64,000 nucleotides of DNA from Diadophis punctatus similis. Lineage: Eukaryota; Chordata; Lepidosauria; Squamata; Dipsadidae. The position numbers were made by a program, and so were the translations under genes. Each line of letters starts with the position of its first letter. Position 1 is the stretch's first letter. The notes beneath the pieces are model-generated. The model was not told the DNA's origin and made no database searches. It saw only the letters and a program-made list of their open reading frames with translations. The stretch lies in assembly GCA_023053685.1 (NCBI GenBank), contig JALIGW010000013.1:15697501-15761500 (forward strand). Direction: 5' to 3'. Of this stretch, positions 12,466 to 24,958 are shown one piece after another.

Positions 12466-13549
12466 GAGAAAGAATTGCTTTTCCAGAAAAGTACATGTTT
12501 AGTACTTAGCCATTAGCAGTGAATTGGAGCTCCTGCCAACTCTGTAACAACTAAAGGAACTTCACTCTTGACTTCACATAGTGTAGCAACTCTGTGGTTT
12601 CTATAGTGGAAGATATACAGCCGTTACCAGTTCCATTAATTATCCCTGGCAAGAAAATAATTCTTCACTAATCGTTGTCCAGCCAGTTTACACAAGTTTC
12701 ATGCTATGTTTTTATTATGTCTATCCTTTTTATAATGAAACTAACATTAAAGTAATATTATTTCAGTGGAGGGTGGTATTTATAGCATATACCTTGTGAT
12801 GTTAATTAAAAGCATAATTTTTATGTACTTATCACAAAAGAAATATCATTTCATTAAAATCCAATTAGATTCAGACAATATCTGTAAAGGCTAGTGAATA
12901 ACTGCTGTTTGAACATGGATTGCTTTGTTCTATTTTCATCATCCAAGTAAAAGCAACCACAACAAACAAATGAAAGAAATATTTTTTAAAAAAAAAATCA
13001 TCTCTGAAGTTTTAAACATTCAGAACTGTATTTTATATGAGTAATGAGCAAAGTACCAAAGATTTCCTGTTTCACTAACTGCGGAATAAGTGACCTTTTT
13101 CCAGATCATTCTATTTCCCACCCCTGCTATTTGGATATAATAAAACAAATTTATTTTAACTGAATAGATTTTTTTTGTAGAGAAAATGTGGTTGTGCTAC
13201 ACTAGTTCACTAGTTTCCTGTTAATCCAGGAAAGAGCTAGAAAGTATAATAAATTAGTGCCCTTTACTCAGTGAAATGCTCTGAGGAAAAGTGTATAATA
13301 GAACTTGCATAGGGCTATGCAGTACAATTCCAAAACTTCTGATGCTGGAGTCATTTGAACTAGACCTCTTTTTTTTTTTGCAGAGACTGAAAATGAAATT
13401 TTTAAATGGAGCTTACATTTCTTAACAGGAGACCCAGGTTCTCCTGTTCCCCCTCCAAGGTACTTTTAAAGTCCACACAGCACCATTCTTCTGTTTCAGT
13501 TTGATGCAGGACATGTTTGGCTACTAACCATCAATTCTTATTGGACATT
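12466..13549. other. Unique AT-rich sequence
   Basis: No gene or repeat family recognised. Confidence 0.4.
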
Positions 13550-13551
13550 GT

Positions 13552-13642
<91 letters not shown>

Positions 13643-13644
13643 TT
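13550..13644. repeat. (TTTA)n, expanded L2 tail
   Basis: About 24 perfect TTTA units. On the minus strand this is the (TAAA)n tail of the L2 copy beside it. Confidence 0.97.
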
Positions 13645-14297
13645 AGTTGCATTTGTATGCCGCCCACTCCACAGAGACTCTGGGCGGCTCACAACAATAA
13701 AATTCACATGCAACAACAAATATTTAAAAAAAACATTAAAAACAGCAGATATTAAAACATTAAAAACCACAATTTAAAAACCCATACAATAAATCATTCA
13801 TGGGGCCAAGAATTATCGATATTGTATTAAAATCATTGGCCCCAGGCCTGTCGACAAAGCCATGTTTTTACTGCTTTTCTGAAGGCTTGCAGGGTGGGAA
13901 TAATGCGGATCTCGGGGGGGGGAGTGTATTCCAGAGAGCCGGTGTTGCCACAGAGAAGGCCCTCATTCGTGGGCCCGCCAGCCGACATTGTTTGGCTGAC
14001 GGGACCACCAGCAGACCAACTCTGTGGGCTCTAATCGGTCTTAGGGAGGTATGTTGGAGAAGGCGGTCTTGGAGGTAAACTGGTCCTAAGCCATGTAGGG
14101 CTTTAAAGGTAATCACCAGCATCTTGAATTGCGCTCGGAGACCTATAGACAGCCAGTGCAGTTCGCAAAGGATGGGTGTCACATGGGTGTATCTAGGGAC
14201 ACCCATCACAACACGCGCCGCCGCATTCTGCACTAGCTGCAGTCTCCGAACGTTCTTCAAGGGTAGCCCCATGTAGAGTGCATTGCAATAGTCAAGA
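13645..14297 (-). mobile_element. L2 LINE 3' end, copy 1
   Basis: The minus-strand frame at 13868-14272 encodes the typical L2 ORF2 C-terminus: MGLPLKNVRRLQLVQNAAAR, YTHVTPIL, ELHWLSIGLR, FKALHGLGP, and PSAKQCRLAG with RAFSV and ALWNTLPP. A 3' UTR follows with the conserved GGGCGGCATACAAATGCAAC before the TAAA tail. The copy is 5' truncated near 14297. A G-run near 13914-13921 disrupts the frame. Confidence 0.88.
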
Positions 14298-14629
14298 TGA
14301 TGGCCTTGAACACGCAGTTGTGATCATTCCAGGAAGAACTGGAGAAGGGAAAGGCATCTCCTCAAAGTATCTGATGCTGGTATAAGCTCACTGGGATCCT
14401 TAAAGTTAACTGAATCTGGAAAAGATCACTCAGACAATTTCTTTTTCTAAGTAAAAGGTCTTGTCTGCCCCTTACAAATAGCTGTGGGTTTTTGGGAGGG
14501 GCCTGGGGGGATACATCCTTAAGGAAAAGCAAAACAAAACTGGAATGAAAACCTATTTATGACAAAGTGGATTTTTGGGGAACTTACCTCTCAAATTCTT
14601 ATTACTGTTTTTTTAATACTCTACAAATA
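14298..14629. other. Unique sequence
   Basis: No repeat or gene recognised between the L2 copy and the MITE. Confidence 0.4.
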
Positions 14630-15078
14630 CAGATAGTCCTTGAGTTAAGACCACAATTGAGCCCGAAATTTATGTTGCTAAGTAAAACATTTGTTAAATG
14701 AGTTTGCCTCATTTTACGACTTTTCTTGCCACTGTTGTTAAGTGACTCATTGTATTTGTTAATTTAGTAACCTGGTTGTTAAGTGAATCCAGCTTCCCAT
14801 TGACTTTGCTTATTGGAAGGTCGCAAAAGAGAGCTGTGGTGATGCAGTGGTTAGAATGCAGTACTGCAGGCTAAGTCACTGTTCACTCCAGGAGTTCGAT
14901 CCTGACTGGCTCAAGGTTGACTCAGCCTTCCATCCTTCCGAAGTCGGTAAAATGAAGAGCCAAATTGTTTGGGGGCAATATGCTGATTCTGTAAGTATAA
15001 ATCGTAAGTGTGAAAAAGAAGTGCCATTGTAACTTTGAATGGTCACTAAAAGAATTGTTGTAAATGGAGGCCTACCTG
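14630..15078. mobile_element. Tigger/pogo-like MITE, copy 2, split by a SINE
   Basis: The 5' end CAGATAGTCCTTGAGTTAAG and the 3' end GGCCTACCTG are flanked by TA (14628-14629, 15079-15080). Its orientation is opposite to copy 1. A Sauria SINE occupies 14831 to about 14992. Roughly 100 bp of MITE interior expected between the two halves is absent. Confidence 0.8.
14831..14992 (+). mobile_element. Sauria SINE nested in MITE copy 2
   Basis: The tRNA-like head GAGCTGTGGTGATGCAGTGG, A-box region GTGGTTAGAATGC and B-box GAGTTCGATCCTGAC are followed by the body TTGACTCAGCCTTCCATCC. The SINE stops at about GATTCTGTAA, before its usual 3' tail, where MITE sequence resumes. Confidence 0.85.
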
Positions 15079-15080
15079 TA

Positions 15081-15554
15081 ATCTATTGATATTCTTCATA
15101 ATGACTGAAATGGATAAATGGATGCTGGCTTTCTTTATGCTGCATAACTCATGAGATATTATAAAGTAAGTATTAACATATTGATAAATTACACATTGTA
15201 ATAGGGCCATCTTCATCTATAACAGGCTTGTGATACAATTTCCAGAAACCTATTTCCAGGACATGAATAGGGAAGGCTTCATCTGAAATATAGGGAAGTC
15301 CTTTATAGTCACTGATGGAGAAAAGAATAGTAGAGCATTAGCTGTCTTCAGAATTTATTCACCCAACACCTACAAATGAAGGAAAACAGCCACAACTCAG
15401 TATCGTAACATTCTTGGCCATTTAGTTCAGCATGGAAAAACAGAGAGAGAATGATATGTTCTATGGCTGAGCTACAACTCAGCATATGTTCATTTGAACA
15501 TGAAGAGTTTCCTTGAGATTAAAGATATCTAGGGATACAAATATCCTAAGCATT
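15081..15554. other. Unique sequence
   Basis: No repeat or gene recognised. Confidence 0.4.
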
Positions 15555-15680
15555 TGTTTGTTTGTTTGTTTGTTTGTTTGTTTGTTTGTTTGTTTGTTTG
15601 TTTGTTTGTTCGTTCGTTCGTTCGTTCGTTCATTCATTCATTCATTCATTCATTCATTCATTCATTCATTTATTTATTTA
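15555..15680. repeat. (TTTG)n(TTCG)n(TTCA)n(TTTA)n composite tail
   Basis: Four related tetranucleotides follow one another, each differing from its neighbour by one or two bases. On the minus strand this is the 3' tail of the LINE next to it. The middle TTCG block keeps CpG sites. Confidence 0.97.
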
Positions 15681-16260
15681 AACGTGTCCAAGATAACAGG
15701 TATGATATAAACATAAACAAAAGCAAAGTAGGTATAAGACAGTAGGACAGGGACGGTAGGCACGATGGTGCGCTTATGCACGCCCCTTACAGACCTCTTA
15801 GGAATAGGGTGAGGTTGACTGTAGACAGTCTAAGGTTAAAGTTTTTGGGGTTTGGGAAAGAAACCACAGAGTCAGGTAGTGCATTCCAGGCATTGATTAC
15901 TCTGTTGCTGAAGTCGTATTTTCTGCAGTCAAGTTTCGAGCGGTTTACATTGAGTTTGAATCTATTGTGTGTGTGTGTATTGTTGCGGTTGAAGCTGAAG
16001 TATTCATTGACAGGTAGGACATTGTGGCAGATGATGTTATGAACTACATTTAGATCAGATCATAGGCGACGTAGTTCTAAGTTATCTAAGCCCAAAATTT
16101 CAAGTCTGGTGGAATAAGGTATTCTGTTGTGAGCAGAGGAGTGGAGGACTCTTCTTGTGAAACATTTCTGGATTCTCTCAATTGTATTAATGTCCGATAT
16201 GCAGTGCGGGTTCCGGACAGGTGAGCTGTATTCAAGGATTGGTCTGGCAAATGTATGAAG
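15681..16260 (-). mobile_element. LINE 3' end, family C, copy 1 (empty site for the MITE at 55798)
   Basis: This matches the copy at 55717-56529 over nearly its whole length. On the minus strand it covers the ORF2 C-terminus (SDINTIERVQK-, YSTRLEILGL-like and DFSNRVINAWNALP-like sequence, here frame-broken) and a short 3' UTR. The target of the other copy's MITE is unoccupied here as gacggtag (15752-15759). It belongs to the CR1/L2 supergroup; exact clade open. Confidence 0.8.
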
Positions 16261-16724
16261 AATGTATGAAGGCCACAGTTAAAGTAAAACTGTCCACCTT
16301 CCCTTCTCTAAATATTTTAACACACAAAGGCATAATCTATGATGGAGATGATGGTATAAATAGTTTGCCATAAAACTAAAGAACAGTGGGTTTGCTTTGA
16401 TCAAGAAGGGAATAAAAATATGCATGTTATTTGGATAGGACATGGTGGAACCCACTTTATAATAGAATTACCTTTAAAAAAATATACAACATACATATAG
16501 AATTCAGTAAGTACAGGGTTGCAGGCTCAGCAAGTGCTCGGCAGGAAATTAAGTTTGTGCTGAGTGAAAAGGATGTTTGAATAAGTCAAAAGTCGGAGAA
16601 ATAAGGATACCATGTCCCTGGGAATACAAAATTCACAGCTCATGTTTCTTTAAAGAAATAGAGAAAGATGCCTTCTTTTTTTGCTTTCAATGTTTTAAAA
16701 ACAGTTTTTCTATACCAAAAATAT
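16261..16724. other. Unique sequence
   Basis: No repeat or gene recognised before the BovB end. Confidence 0.35.
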
Positions 16725-16999
16725 CACTTGAAGCCATGATCACCAAACAGAGGCTGTCATACTTTGGTCACGTCATGAGAGATGATTCATTTGAAAAGCC
16801 AATTAGGCTGGGAGTGATCAGTGGAAGAACGAGTAGGGGCCACCCTAGCACCCACTGGCTGGACACTGAGATGACACTGGGATGACTATGGAGATCTTAA
16901 GAAGGCGGTGTGAGACAGAGGGGCATGGAGAGTGGTGATCCATAGAGTGGCCGAGATTCGGACACAACTGAATGGTTGACGATGATGATGATGATGATG
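16725..16999 (+). mobile_element. RTE/BovB LINE 3' end
   Basis: The plus-strand frame encodes the RTE ORF2 C-terminus: ITKQRLSYFGHVMRDDSFEK, then SGRTSRGHPSTHWLD. After a frameshift comes VIHRVAEIRTQLNG and a stop. It ends in the (GAT)n tail typical of BovB. The copy is strongly 5' truncated. Confidence 0.75.
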
Positions 17000-17525
17000 T
17001 CACATTTTTAACACTAAGAAATATAGTGCAATATTTGGGGATGAGACCAAGTTTGTTTCAACCTGGATATCAGCCTGTGAAAGGCACATCAAGTAAGTTG
17101 CACTGAAATTCATGTTTTCATGTATCTTTAGGTACGGTATTAGTGTTGGAGCACATAAGGGTCCTATAAGGATGAAATCAATATAGTATGAGAATGACAC
17201 TAACTGTAGAGGGAAACCAAAGACCTTGCTAAAAGGATTCATTTCTTGATGTCTTCTTGCTTGCTTTCTGCCTTATATATGTTTCATATAAAGGAGTTAT
17301 TTGAAAAATGAGGTGAGAAATTAGTAGCCATAATATTGACAGAAAATATCAGTAAAAATGTCTGTTTCTATGGAAAGACTGTCTTAAATGTTAATAAAGA
17401 ATGATATATGTGAAACAGATTTTGCTTGATAAAGATATAGTGGAATCAGAAATATTGTATAAAAAAGTGTGAATTACAAAATAGACAAGGCATTCAAATT
17501 GGAAATACAAATTAACAGAAAAAAC
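17000..17525. other. Unique sequence
   Basis: No repeat or gene recognised. Confidence 0.4.
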
Positions 17526-18363
17526 TCAATCAATCAATCAATCAATCAATCAGAATAGAGCTATATGGGACCTTGGAGACCTTCTAGTCCAACCCCCTGC
17601 TCAAGCAGGAGACCCTATACAATTTGAGACAGTGTCTGTCCAGTCTCTTCTTAAAAACTTCCAGTGATGAAGTACCCACAACTTCTGAAGGCAAACTGTT
17701 CCACTGGTTAATTGTTCTCACTGTTAGGAAGTTTCTCTTTAATTTCAGGTTGCTTGTCTTCTTGATTAGTTTCCATCCATTGTTTGTTTGTTTTGTCTTG
17801 CCTTCTGGTGCTTAGGAAATAAATTTATCCCTCTTTTTGCAGCAATCCCTCAAAAACTGGAATACTGCTATCATGTCACCAGGGGTGGGTTCCACTTACC
17901 TTCTCCACCGGTTCGCATCACGTCCTCTTGCACGATTTGGCTTCTGTGCATGCTCAGAAGCAGAAATTAGCCTGAAACACAGCTGAGGAGCTCATCAGCT
18001 GTGCTTTGGGCGAAGAAATAAAGGTCAGAATTCACCCGCGGGCAGGCGGGCCCTTTTTCAAGCCGCGGAAGGGGAAAAATTAGCAAAAAATAAAAAAAGA
18101 TGGCGGTGCGCACGGAACGGCACCAACAGTGACATCAGCAGCAGGTTGCTACTGGTTCAGGTGATCCGGTCCGAACTGGGAGGAACCCACCCCTGCATGT
18201 CACCCCTAGTCCCATCTTTTTTCTAGACTAGCCATACCCAGTTCCTGCAACTGTTCTTCATATGTTTTAGTCTCCAGGCCTTTAATCATCCTAGTTGTTC
18301 TTCTCTGCTCCTTTTCCAAAGTCTCAACATATGTTTTTGTAATGTGGTGACCAAAACTGGAAG
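17526..18363 (-). mobile_element. CR1 LINE 3' end with (ATTG)n tail, split by a hAT MITE
   Basis: On the minus strand the segment encodes CR1 ORF2 from about TKTYVETLEKEQRR through RMIKGLETKTYEEQLQELGM (18206-18360). A MITE then intervenes at 17880-18195. The 3' part continues on its other side to the UTR that includes CTCCTGCTTGAGCAGGGGGT, and the 3' tail is ATTG units (17526-17550). The 5' end near 18363 is a truncation. Confidence 0.88.
17880..18195. mobile_element. hAT MITE, CAGGGGTG family, copy 2
   Basis: The termini are CAGGGGTGGGTTCCACTTAC and the inverse ending GGAACCCACCCCTG. A perfect 8-bp duplication, catgtcac, flanks it (17872-17879, 18196-18203). It lies inside the ORF2 C-terminal region of a CR1 copy. 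The interior matches MITE copy 5 at 38909 (same subfamily, for example CACAGCTGAGGAGCTCATCA). Confidence 0.93.
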
Positions 18364-18990
18364 AGCCAAGAAAACATCTCTGATAAGGACTTCTTATATA
18401 TATACAAAAGGACTTAGTTAAAATTTTGAAAATAAAAAGAGAAATGAAAAAGACAAACCACGACAATGGCCTGGATAATAACTTTCCATTGTATTTACAA
18501 AAATCAACAATGAAAACCTTGAAGAAGTCTTTGTGATGGGAAAAAGCTCAATGAATTGAAGATCAAGATTGTTAGAAGTAAAAGAAAAGAATATAAAGTT
18601 TGTTTGATCAAAAGTAAAATAAAAACATTTTTTTTCCTAAAGGTCTGGTAACCTTTTACAACTTCGTTGCTGACACAAGGTTTGAAAAGTTGATGATTTA
18701 TGGTTTTGCATATAGAATGAACAGGTTATGGGAAGAAAAAAAATGTTTGTAACTTTATAAAGGGTTATCAAATTTATTTTTACTTGTGTTGCAGACTGGA
18801 AATAACTTCTTTACATTTTTTTTCTTTTTTTTATTCTTCTTCTTTCCTTCTAATTTTTTTTAAAAAATTTTATATTTCTTTCTTTGCACTTTTTATCCTT
18901 TCTGTCTCTTCTTTTTCTGAATTTAATTTGTATTTGCCTTTATTGTTGTATTAAAAATCTGTAATAAAATAAAATTAAAATTAAAAAAAA
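18364..18990 (+). mobile_element. Possible L1-type LINE 3' UTR
   Basis: A+T-rich sequence with T-rich and TTCTTT-rich runs ends in CTGTAATAAAATAAAATTAA followed by an A-rich tail, as expected for an L1-like 3' UTR with a polyadenylation signal. No ORF2 peptide is recognisable, so the call is tentative. Confidence 0.35.
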
Positions 18991-19810
18991 GTTGTGTGGA
19001 CTTCTATGGCTGGGAAGTTGAAGTCACATCTTAAAGTTACCAAAGTGTGCTTTACTGTTTGGATCAAAACCAAATATATATAATTGAAGAGGGCAGTCCT
19101 TTGGGAGAAAATACACCGTTTTGAGGTATGAATTGTCTGTGTCCTAAATTCTCTGATTCAGCTCTTAGGATTGAGTGGTGCAGGAAATAAGATGTCTACA
19201 TTGGAATAGGTGCTACAGCACTCCTGTCAGGAGGATAGGTAATCACTGAGGCAGAAGTGCTGAGTTAAGAGCTTTTGCAAAGAAAGGCACTGATGTTGAT
19301 AAGAACTAAAACAAAATGGCTTTGTTTGCACTAAGTAACTGACCTTACATCCAAATAAAACGGGAGAAAATCTAGAGATCAGTATTGACATCTTAGGTTT
19401 CACAGAGAACTAAGAAAATATTTGTGAAATACTGTATTTGTCTGCTATTGAGGATATTGAAAAAAAAAACACAGTGATTTTGTTTAACAAGAAAAGGAGA
19501 GGTTTTTTTTCTGATTGCAATTCAGTTAGAAAGAATCAGAGATTCTAGGCTAAATGAATACAGGGTAGTATTTTGGGAGAAAGGATGCTGGAACAATTCT
19601 AGAAAACTCCAGCCTGATCTAAAGGATTGAAAATGGATTCTGAAGGGTATATCTGACAGCTACCGACAATAGCCCAATAAGCACTAGAAACCTGGGATTA
19701 GAATTAATGCAACTAGGGCTGCTTAAATCAGAAATATTTCTTCCACAATCATGATGTTTGTGAGTGTTAAACAGCAACTGGCATGTAGTCTCTCCTGGGA
19801 TCTTTTAATA
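18991..19810. other. Unique sequence
   Basis: No repeat or gene recognised. Confidence 0.4.
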
Positions 19811-20200
19811 CATATGTAGTCCTTGACTTATGATCATTCATTTAGCGATTGTTTGAAGTTACTGCATCTGAAAACAGTGACTTATGACTGGCCCTCACAC
19901 ATATGACCATCTTAACATCTCCACAGTCACATGATCAAAATTTGGCTGCTTGGCAACTGGCATGTATTTACTATGGTTGCAGCATTCTGGGTCATGTGAT
20001 CTTCCCAGTTGGGGAAGAGTCAACAAGAAAAGTCAATGAGGGAAGCTGGATTTGCTTAACAACAGTATGATTTACTTAACTGCAGTGATTCACTTAACAA
20101 CAGTGGCAAAATGGTATAAAATCAGGCACGACTCAACCATTGCTCTATTTAGCAATGGAAATTCTGTTCCCAATTGTGGTCATTAGTCAAGGGCTACCTG
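19811..20200. mobile_element. Tigger/pogo-like MITE, copy 3
   Basis: The 5' end CATATGTAGTCCTTGACTTA (two bases longer than the family terminus) and the 3' end GTCAAGGGCTACCTG match copies 1 and 2, in the orientation of copy 1. TA precedes it (19809-19810). The 3' TA has mutated to GA. Confidence 0.75.
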
Positions 20201-23200
20201 GAATGGAATAGGGATATGAGGCAGAGAGATGACCATCACCTGGACTAGAAGGGTAGTCATGGACAAGAAAGGAATCTCATCTTAGAAGAGAAACCAAGAT
20301 CCACATTTGGGAGACCCAACTGTTAACGGGGGGGGGGATTCCCCCATATTAGAGGTGATGGATCTTGTTCCCTTTGAAGTCATTCTCATTAGAAAATAAA
20401 ACCGAGATTCAAATCTAATTAACAAAATATTTATTTCAGTAGAAAAGTAATAAAAAATATCCTTAATAAACTACATCTTATCGGCTAATAAAAGTCATGT
20501 CTGCCTTCAGCAGAAATGGAGGAAGAGAAGGAAGGAGTTGACTCCTGGAATGCACGCATGCGTAGTAAAACATATCACATGTCTGCTTGACCATAAATAC
20601 AAGAAACAGTAGAAAACATAGAGATGCACAAACTGACAATAATTCACATCGTGATACCAACTTCAGGTGAAGTTGTGCTTAGATAATAATCAAGCATACC
20701 AGCAGGCAGATAGAATTGGGGTAAAATTAGGACAGGAAATTTACATTGCTTATTAGTGTACAGACTAATGAGATTCTGGCTTGGCTAGAAAGGTAGGAAT
20801 AATGGTACCTTTTTGAGAGATGAGGGTTGTTTGCTTTTGCTTTGTCTTTTAAAATAAATATTGGAATGCAATATTCTGAACTGCAGAAATCCAGACAATC
20901 ACTTGCTGGCAAGAAATAAAAAGAGAAAATGTCTAAGGAGCTTCCAGAATTTTGCTGTTTGGATTATCTCATAAAGTAATTCAATCATCTGGCTGTTATA
21001 GTTACCCAGGATAATAATGGTTGGGAGCTATGGTTGAAATCAACAATGTGTTGTTTTTAGTTAAATGAGGTGTAGTACCTAAAGTTACTTTAATCTCACG
21101 TTCAAAATCCAGCTTTATTTAAAGAGTTAAAAATTGGCTTCTACATGCTCATATATAAAAAGAAGGACCAAAGGTCAGTCAAGATCTTTTGTTTTTCTCC
21201 TCCTACTTAGCAGCTCATACCCTAATTTAAGCTTCTGGAAGAGGAGCCACAAAATATGCATCATGAACCTGTGTTGCAAATTTGACTCCATATGCTCCTC
21301 AGTGCAATGTTGTGCTGTATTATATCTGACCAACCATATTACATATTTTGATATTGTTATTAGGAAAGAATCCCTATACAGATTCCTAACTACATATTTA
21401 CTATCTGCTTTTGCTTTATTCCACAGTGGCATTGATTTCCCCTCTTAAACCCTCTGAAAAGTTTCAGGTCAATTCAGTGGTCACCGTCACTGTACAGACC
21501 TTACAATACTATAAAGAAGGAGTACATCAATCCGTAATCCAGCTGTTGCAAGTCATGAAATAGAAGAAATAGAAGAAGCCTCACCACTTCATTCCTCTAA
21601 AGAGGAAAGTAAAATAAATTGCTAGTATTTTCCTCAACTACACCTCTTTACCTCACCCAGAGCACATTTGTTTCGTTTACATTATGTCCTCCTCTGCAAA
21701 AAAAAAAGAGCATTTGAATTGGCAAGTTGGCACCCACCATCCTTGTGAAAGAATACCTAGCTGGTATAGAATAGAAGGAAGCCCAGGAGCTGGTAGGCAG
21801 GGGCAAGAAGGCATTCTTTTAAATGGGTCTCTAGGCTAGTGAGATTGCAGCACCTTAAAGTATTACACACAAATATTGTATGTAGCTACAGCTACAACTG
21901 TTATAGAAACATTCATTTTGTAAACAGGAAAAGAAGATACAAGTGGCATTCACCTACAGCTGCTCAGATGGTGCCCAGAAATGTACATGGGACTTCTTTT
22001 GTTTCTTTATGTTTCTTTTTGGTGATAGATCAACTCTTTATTCTTGTGCGGAAAATGTTTCAAATAATCTTGGACATTGTACTTAACCAGCATATCTAGA
22101 CCCAATATTAGGAAAAAAGAAAAAAGATCTGCAAAATAACTACAGGCATACTCTTTACATCTCACTATATACTTGATATTATAAGAAATGGGGACATTTA
22201 GTCATATTGTTGTGTGGACCTCATTTACCAGTTTCCATTAGTTGATATCATCTTGAAATATAAATGTCTACACAATGAATGAGTCCTGTTTCCCACAGTC
22301 CACAAATTGATCTGGAGGGCAGTCTGAAGCTTTGTCCCTGAGTGAAATGCCATCTCCTAAAGAAAGTTAAAATAAATTAACAATTTTATGATTTCATGTT
22401 AATGGTAAAAAAAAATATCAGGAAGGACTTTTTAGGTATGTAGTTTCTTCTCTCATTGCTATGAATCTGCAATTGGAACAACAATTAAGTTGGACATACA
22501 GTATAACTTATTTGGAAAATAATACAATTTACCTCTTTAATCTTGGTAAATAAATTAAGTAAGGTACAATATATGTTCTATCTTACTTAACTTCTATAAG
22601 ATAGAACAACCATGAGAAAATCCAGAAACATTTCATTAAAACCTATGTGTATTCTCATCAGTGGAAAAAGACCAGGAAAGCATATCCAGGGATTGCTCCA
22701 TCTTTGCAGCCTCAGGGTACATTATTAACCTTATTTTCCTCGCATAATGCCAACTCCTGACACAGTGTGGTACTCAAGAGGCCTGACAGTATAAGTGATG
22801 GAGCATAGTCCCCCCCTCCCAAAGTGCCTCCACCTCAGAAAGTCCCTCAAAGTGGCCTCCACCACTCGGGAGGCTTCTAATTAGGATGAAAATTCCCTCC
22901 ATATGTGCAGCAGCTCATTTGCACAGGCAGTGCTGACCTACATTTTCAAGGGTGTTGGGTACCCAACGTTCTCCCTGACAGCAACCATATGTCTTATCTG
23001 TCCCCCTCCAACGTGTTTATTCCTATACTCCTGGCTAACAGCCTGGGGGGGTGGGGTAGAGATGGAAGATAAGTTAAATGATGGTATTCTGGTTCCAGCT
23101 ACAGAAAAGTACCATTAAGCTCCCAGAGAGGAGTCAAACAACTACTGGTGGCCCCACTTAATTGAAGATGACCATGGCAATTTATAGACCATTCATTTAC

Positions 23201-23990
23201 AGTGTGGGGGTTTTATAAGCTCAGGTTTCAGTTTGATCTACATTTTTATGACTGGTTCTCTCCCCCCCCCTCAAGAGCTCCAGATAAAAGGCTCCTGGCA
23301 AAGAACTGCCTGCCCTTTTATCAGTGGTACAGTCACAGGTGCCTGACTAATAATCCGTGTTGCCATAGTTGGGAGTTTACTTTTTATATCCTATAGAAGT
23401 GGTAAATAATATTGGGACAAAATGAGTTAGGATACTTAGGATTCACTGTAGCAAAGAGAATCAGAACAACAAAGGCACTCTCACTGATGAAATTGGAAAT
23501 GTTTTTTTTTAATTAACACTTCTAATTAGAATTTAACATCTCACTAGCTTCGTATGGGATTTTTCGCTTCCTTAACCTCACGGAAACCTATCTATTGGTT
23601 CTAAATAGGCAGTCACTTACCATGCACCACTTGAGGATTTCAATTAATCCCAAATCCTCTAACTTTGGTGTTTGAACTTGCATTTGTCTCTGTGGGCCGT
23701 TCTTCCATCCCCCACCTGTTTTGTTCCTTTTTAGATGTCTGCTCAAAAAGTTTTTTCCTCCCTCCTCTTTTCTTTTAGTTTTCTTTCTCTTGTTCTGCGG
23801 AAAAGTGTGAGTGTATGTGGGTGAGCAAGAGACAAAGAGTGGGAATGTGTGACTGTATGTTTGTGAATGTGTGTCTGTGCAATACAACACAACAAGGTAA
23901 TGCATGCAGGTAAGTAATGCATCCCACTCAACTTATCATCTAGCAAATCATAGACACCCTGTAAAAAGTCTTGGATTTGTCCAGTTAAAC
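20201..23990. other. 3.8-kb block without recognisable repeats or genes
   Basis: Only a short G-run (20329-20338) and an imperfect TG-rich patch (about 23800-23880) stand out. Small open frames on both strands (21134-21448 plus, 21175-21432 minus) overlap each other and show no domain. Confidence 0.45.
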
Positions 23991-24108
23991 CAGAGGTGGG
24001 ATACTATGGCCCTTTTATGACTTGTGGACTTCAACTCCCATGGCTGGCTGAGGAATTCTGGGAGTTGAAGTCCACAAGTCATAAAAGGGCCAAAGTTCCC
24101 CACCTCTG
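23991..24108. mobile_element. Short palindromic hAT-like element
   Basis: A near-perfect hairpin runs from CAGAGGTGGGATACTATGGC to its inverse ending CCCCACCTCTG, with arms of about 50 bp. The core GTGGACTTCAACTCCCA is shared with the element at 36887. The flanks (agttaaac, aaactaaa) do not form a clear duplication. Confidence 0.7.
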
Positions 24109-24571
24109 AAACTAAAGGAAATGGTCCTGAAGAAGATTAATTGGAAAGCATGTGTCCATGGTTTGGTGGGATATCAAAAAAGTTAAGATGGTAAGTAAAA
24201 TCATGTGACTGAAGCCCTGCCCCTTTTTACATACACTGCAGATGCAATACACATTAAATGGATGGGGCTTCATTCATAAGATTATGGCTGTCAATTTTTA
24301 GACACTCCTTTTGGATGCCCCTGAATAAGATAAAATTAAGTGTAACCTTGTACAAGGTTATGTTTGTACATAACCTTTCTTATACCATAAAAAAGAGTAT
24401 TCAGCAATTCTGAAGGATATGTCAAAAGGATTCTTGGATTACTGATCAAGTATAAGTTTAAAAGTATCAGATCATACACATTAAATACTTTCCTGGTTGG
24501 TGTGAAGATACCTGTTGTATTGAGTACAGAAGTATGAAGCCAAACATGTTTTCCTGATGTCTAGTATTCTG
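24109..24571. other. Unique sequence
   Basis: No repeat or gene recognised. Confidence 0.35.
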
Positions 24572-24958
24572 ACTAAAACATACGAATAGCGGTGGCAGGA
24601 ACTGAGCATGGCCAGTCTGGCGAAGAGAAGGACCAGTGTTCCAATACTTGAGGGGCTACCACAGAGAGGAGGGGATCATACTGTTTTCCAAAGCACCAGA
24701 AGGCCAGACAAGGAATAATGGATGGAAGCTGACCAAAGAGAGATTCAACCTGGAAATAAGGAGGAACATTCTGACAGTGAGAGCGATCAACCAGTGGAAC
24801 AGCTTGCTTGCGGAGGTTGTGAGAGCTCCAACACTTAAGACTTTCAAAGAGACATTGGACTGCCATTTATCCGAAATGGTGTAGGCACTCCTGCTTGAAT
24901 GGGGGGTTGGACTAGATGACCTACAAGGTCCCTTCCAACTCTAAGAATCTAAGAATCC
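24572..24958 (+). mobile_element. CR1 LINE 3' end, ORF2 C-terminus
   Basis: The plus-strand frame 24636-24884 (82 aa) encodes the CR1 C-terminus: FQYLRGYHREEGI, LFSKAPEGQTRNNGWKL, TVRAINQWNSLLAEVVRAP and LDCHLSEMV then stop. The short 3' UTR includes GACCTACAAGGTCCCTTCCA and ends in two AATCTAAG-like units. About 15 bp after GAGAAGAAGGAC, present in the 17.5-kb copy, is deleted. The 5' end is truncated near 24572. Confidence 0.88.

Noticed and set aside
23983..24116. 8-bp duplication around the palindromic element at 23991
   Set aside because: agttaaac and aaactaaa agree at only 3 of 8 positions, so the element is called on its termini and hairpin alone.
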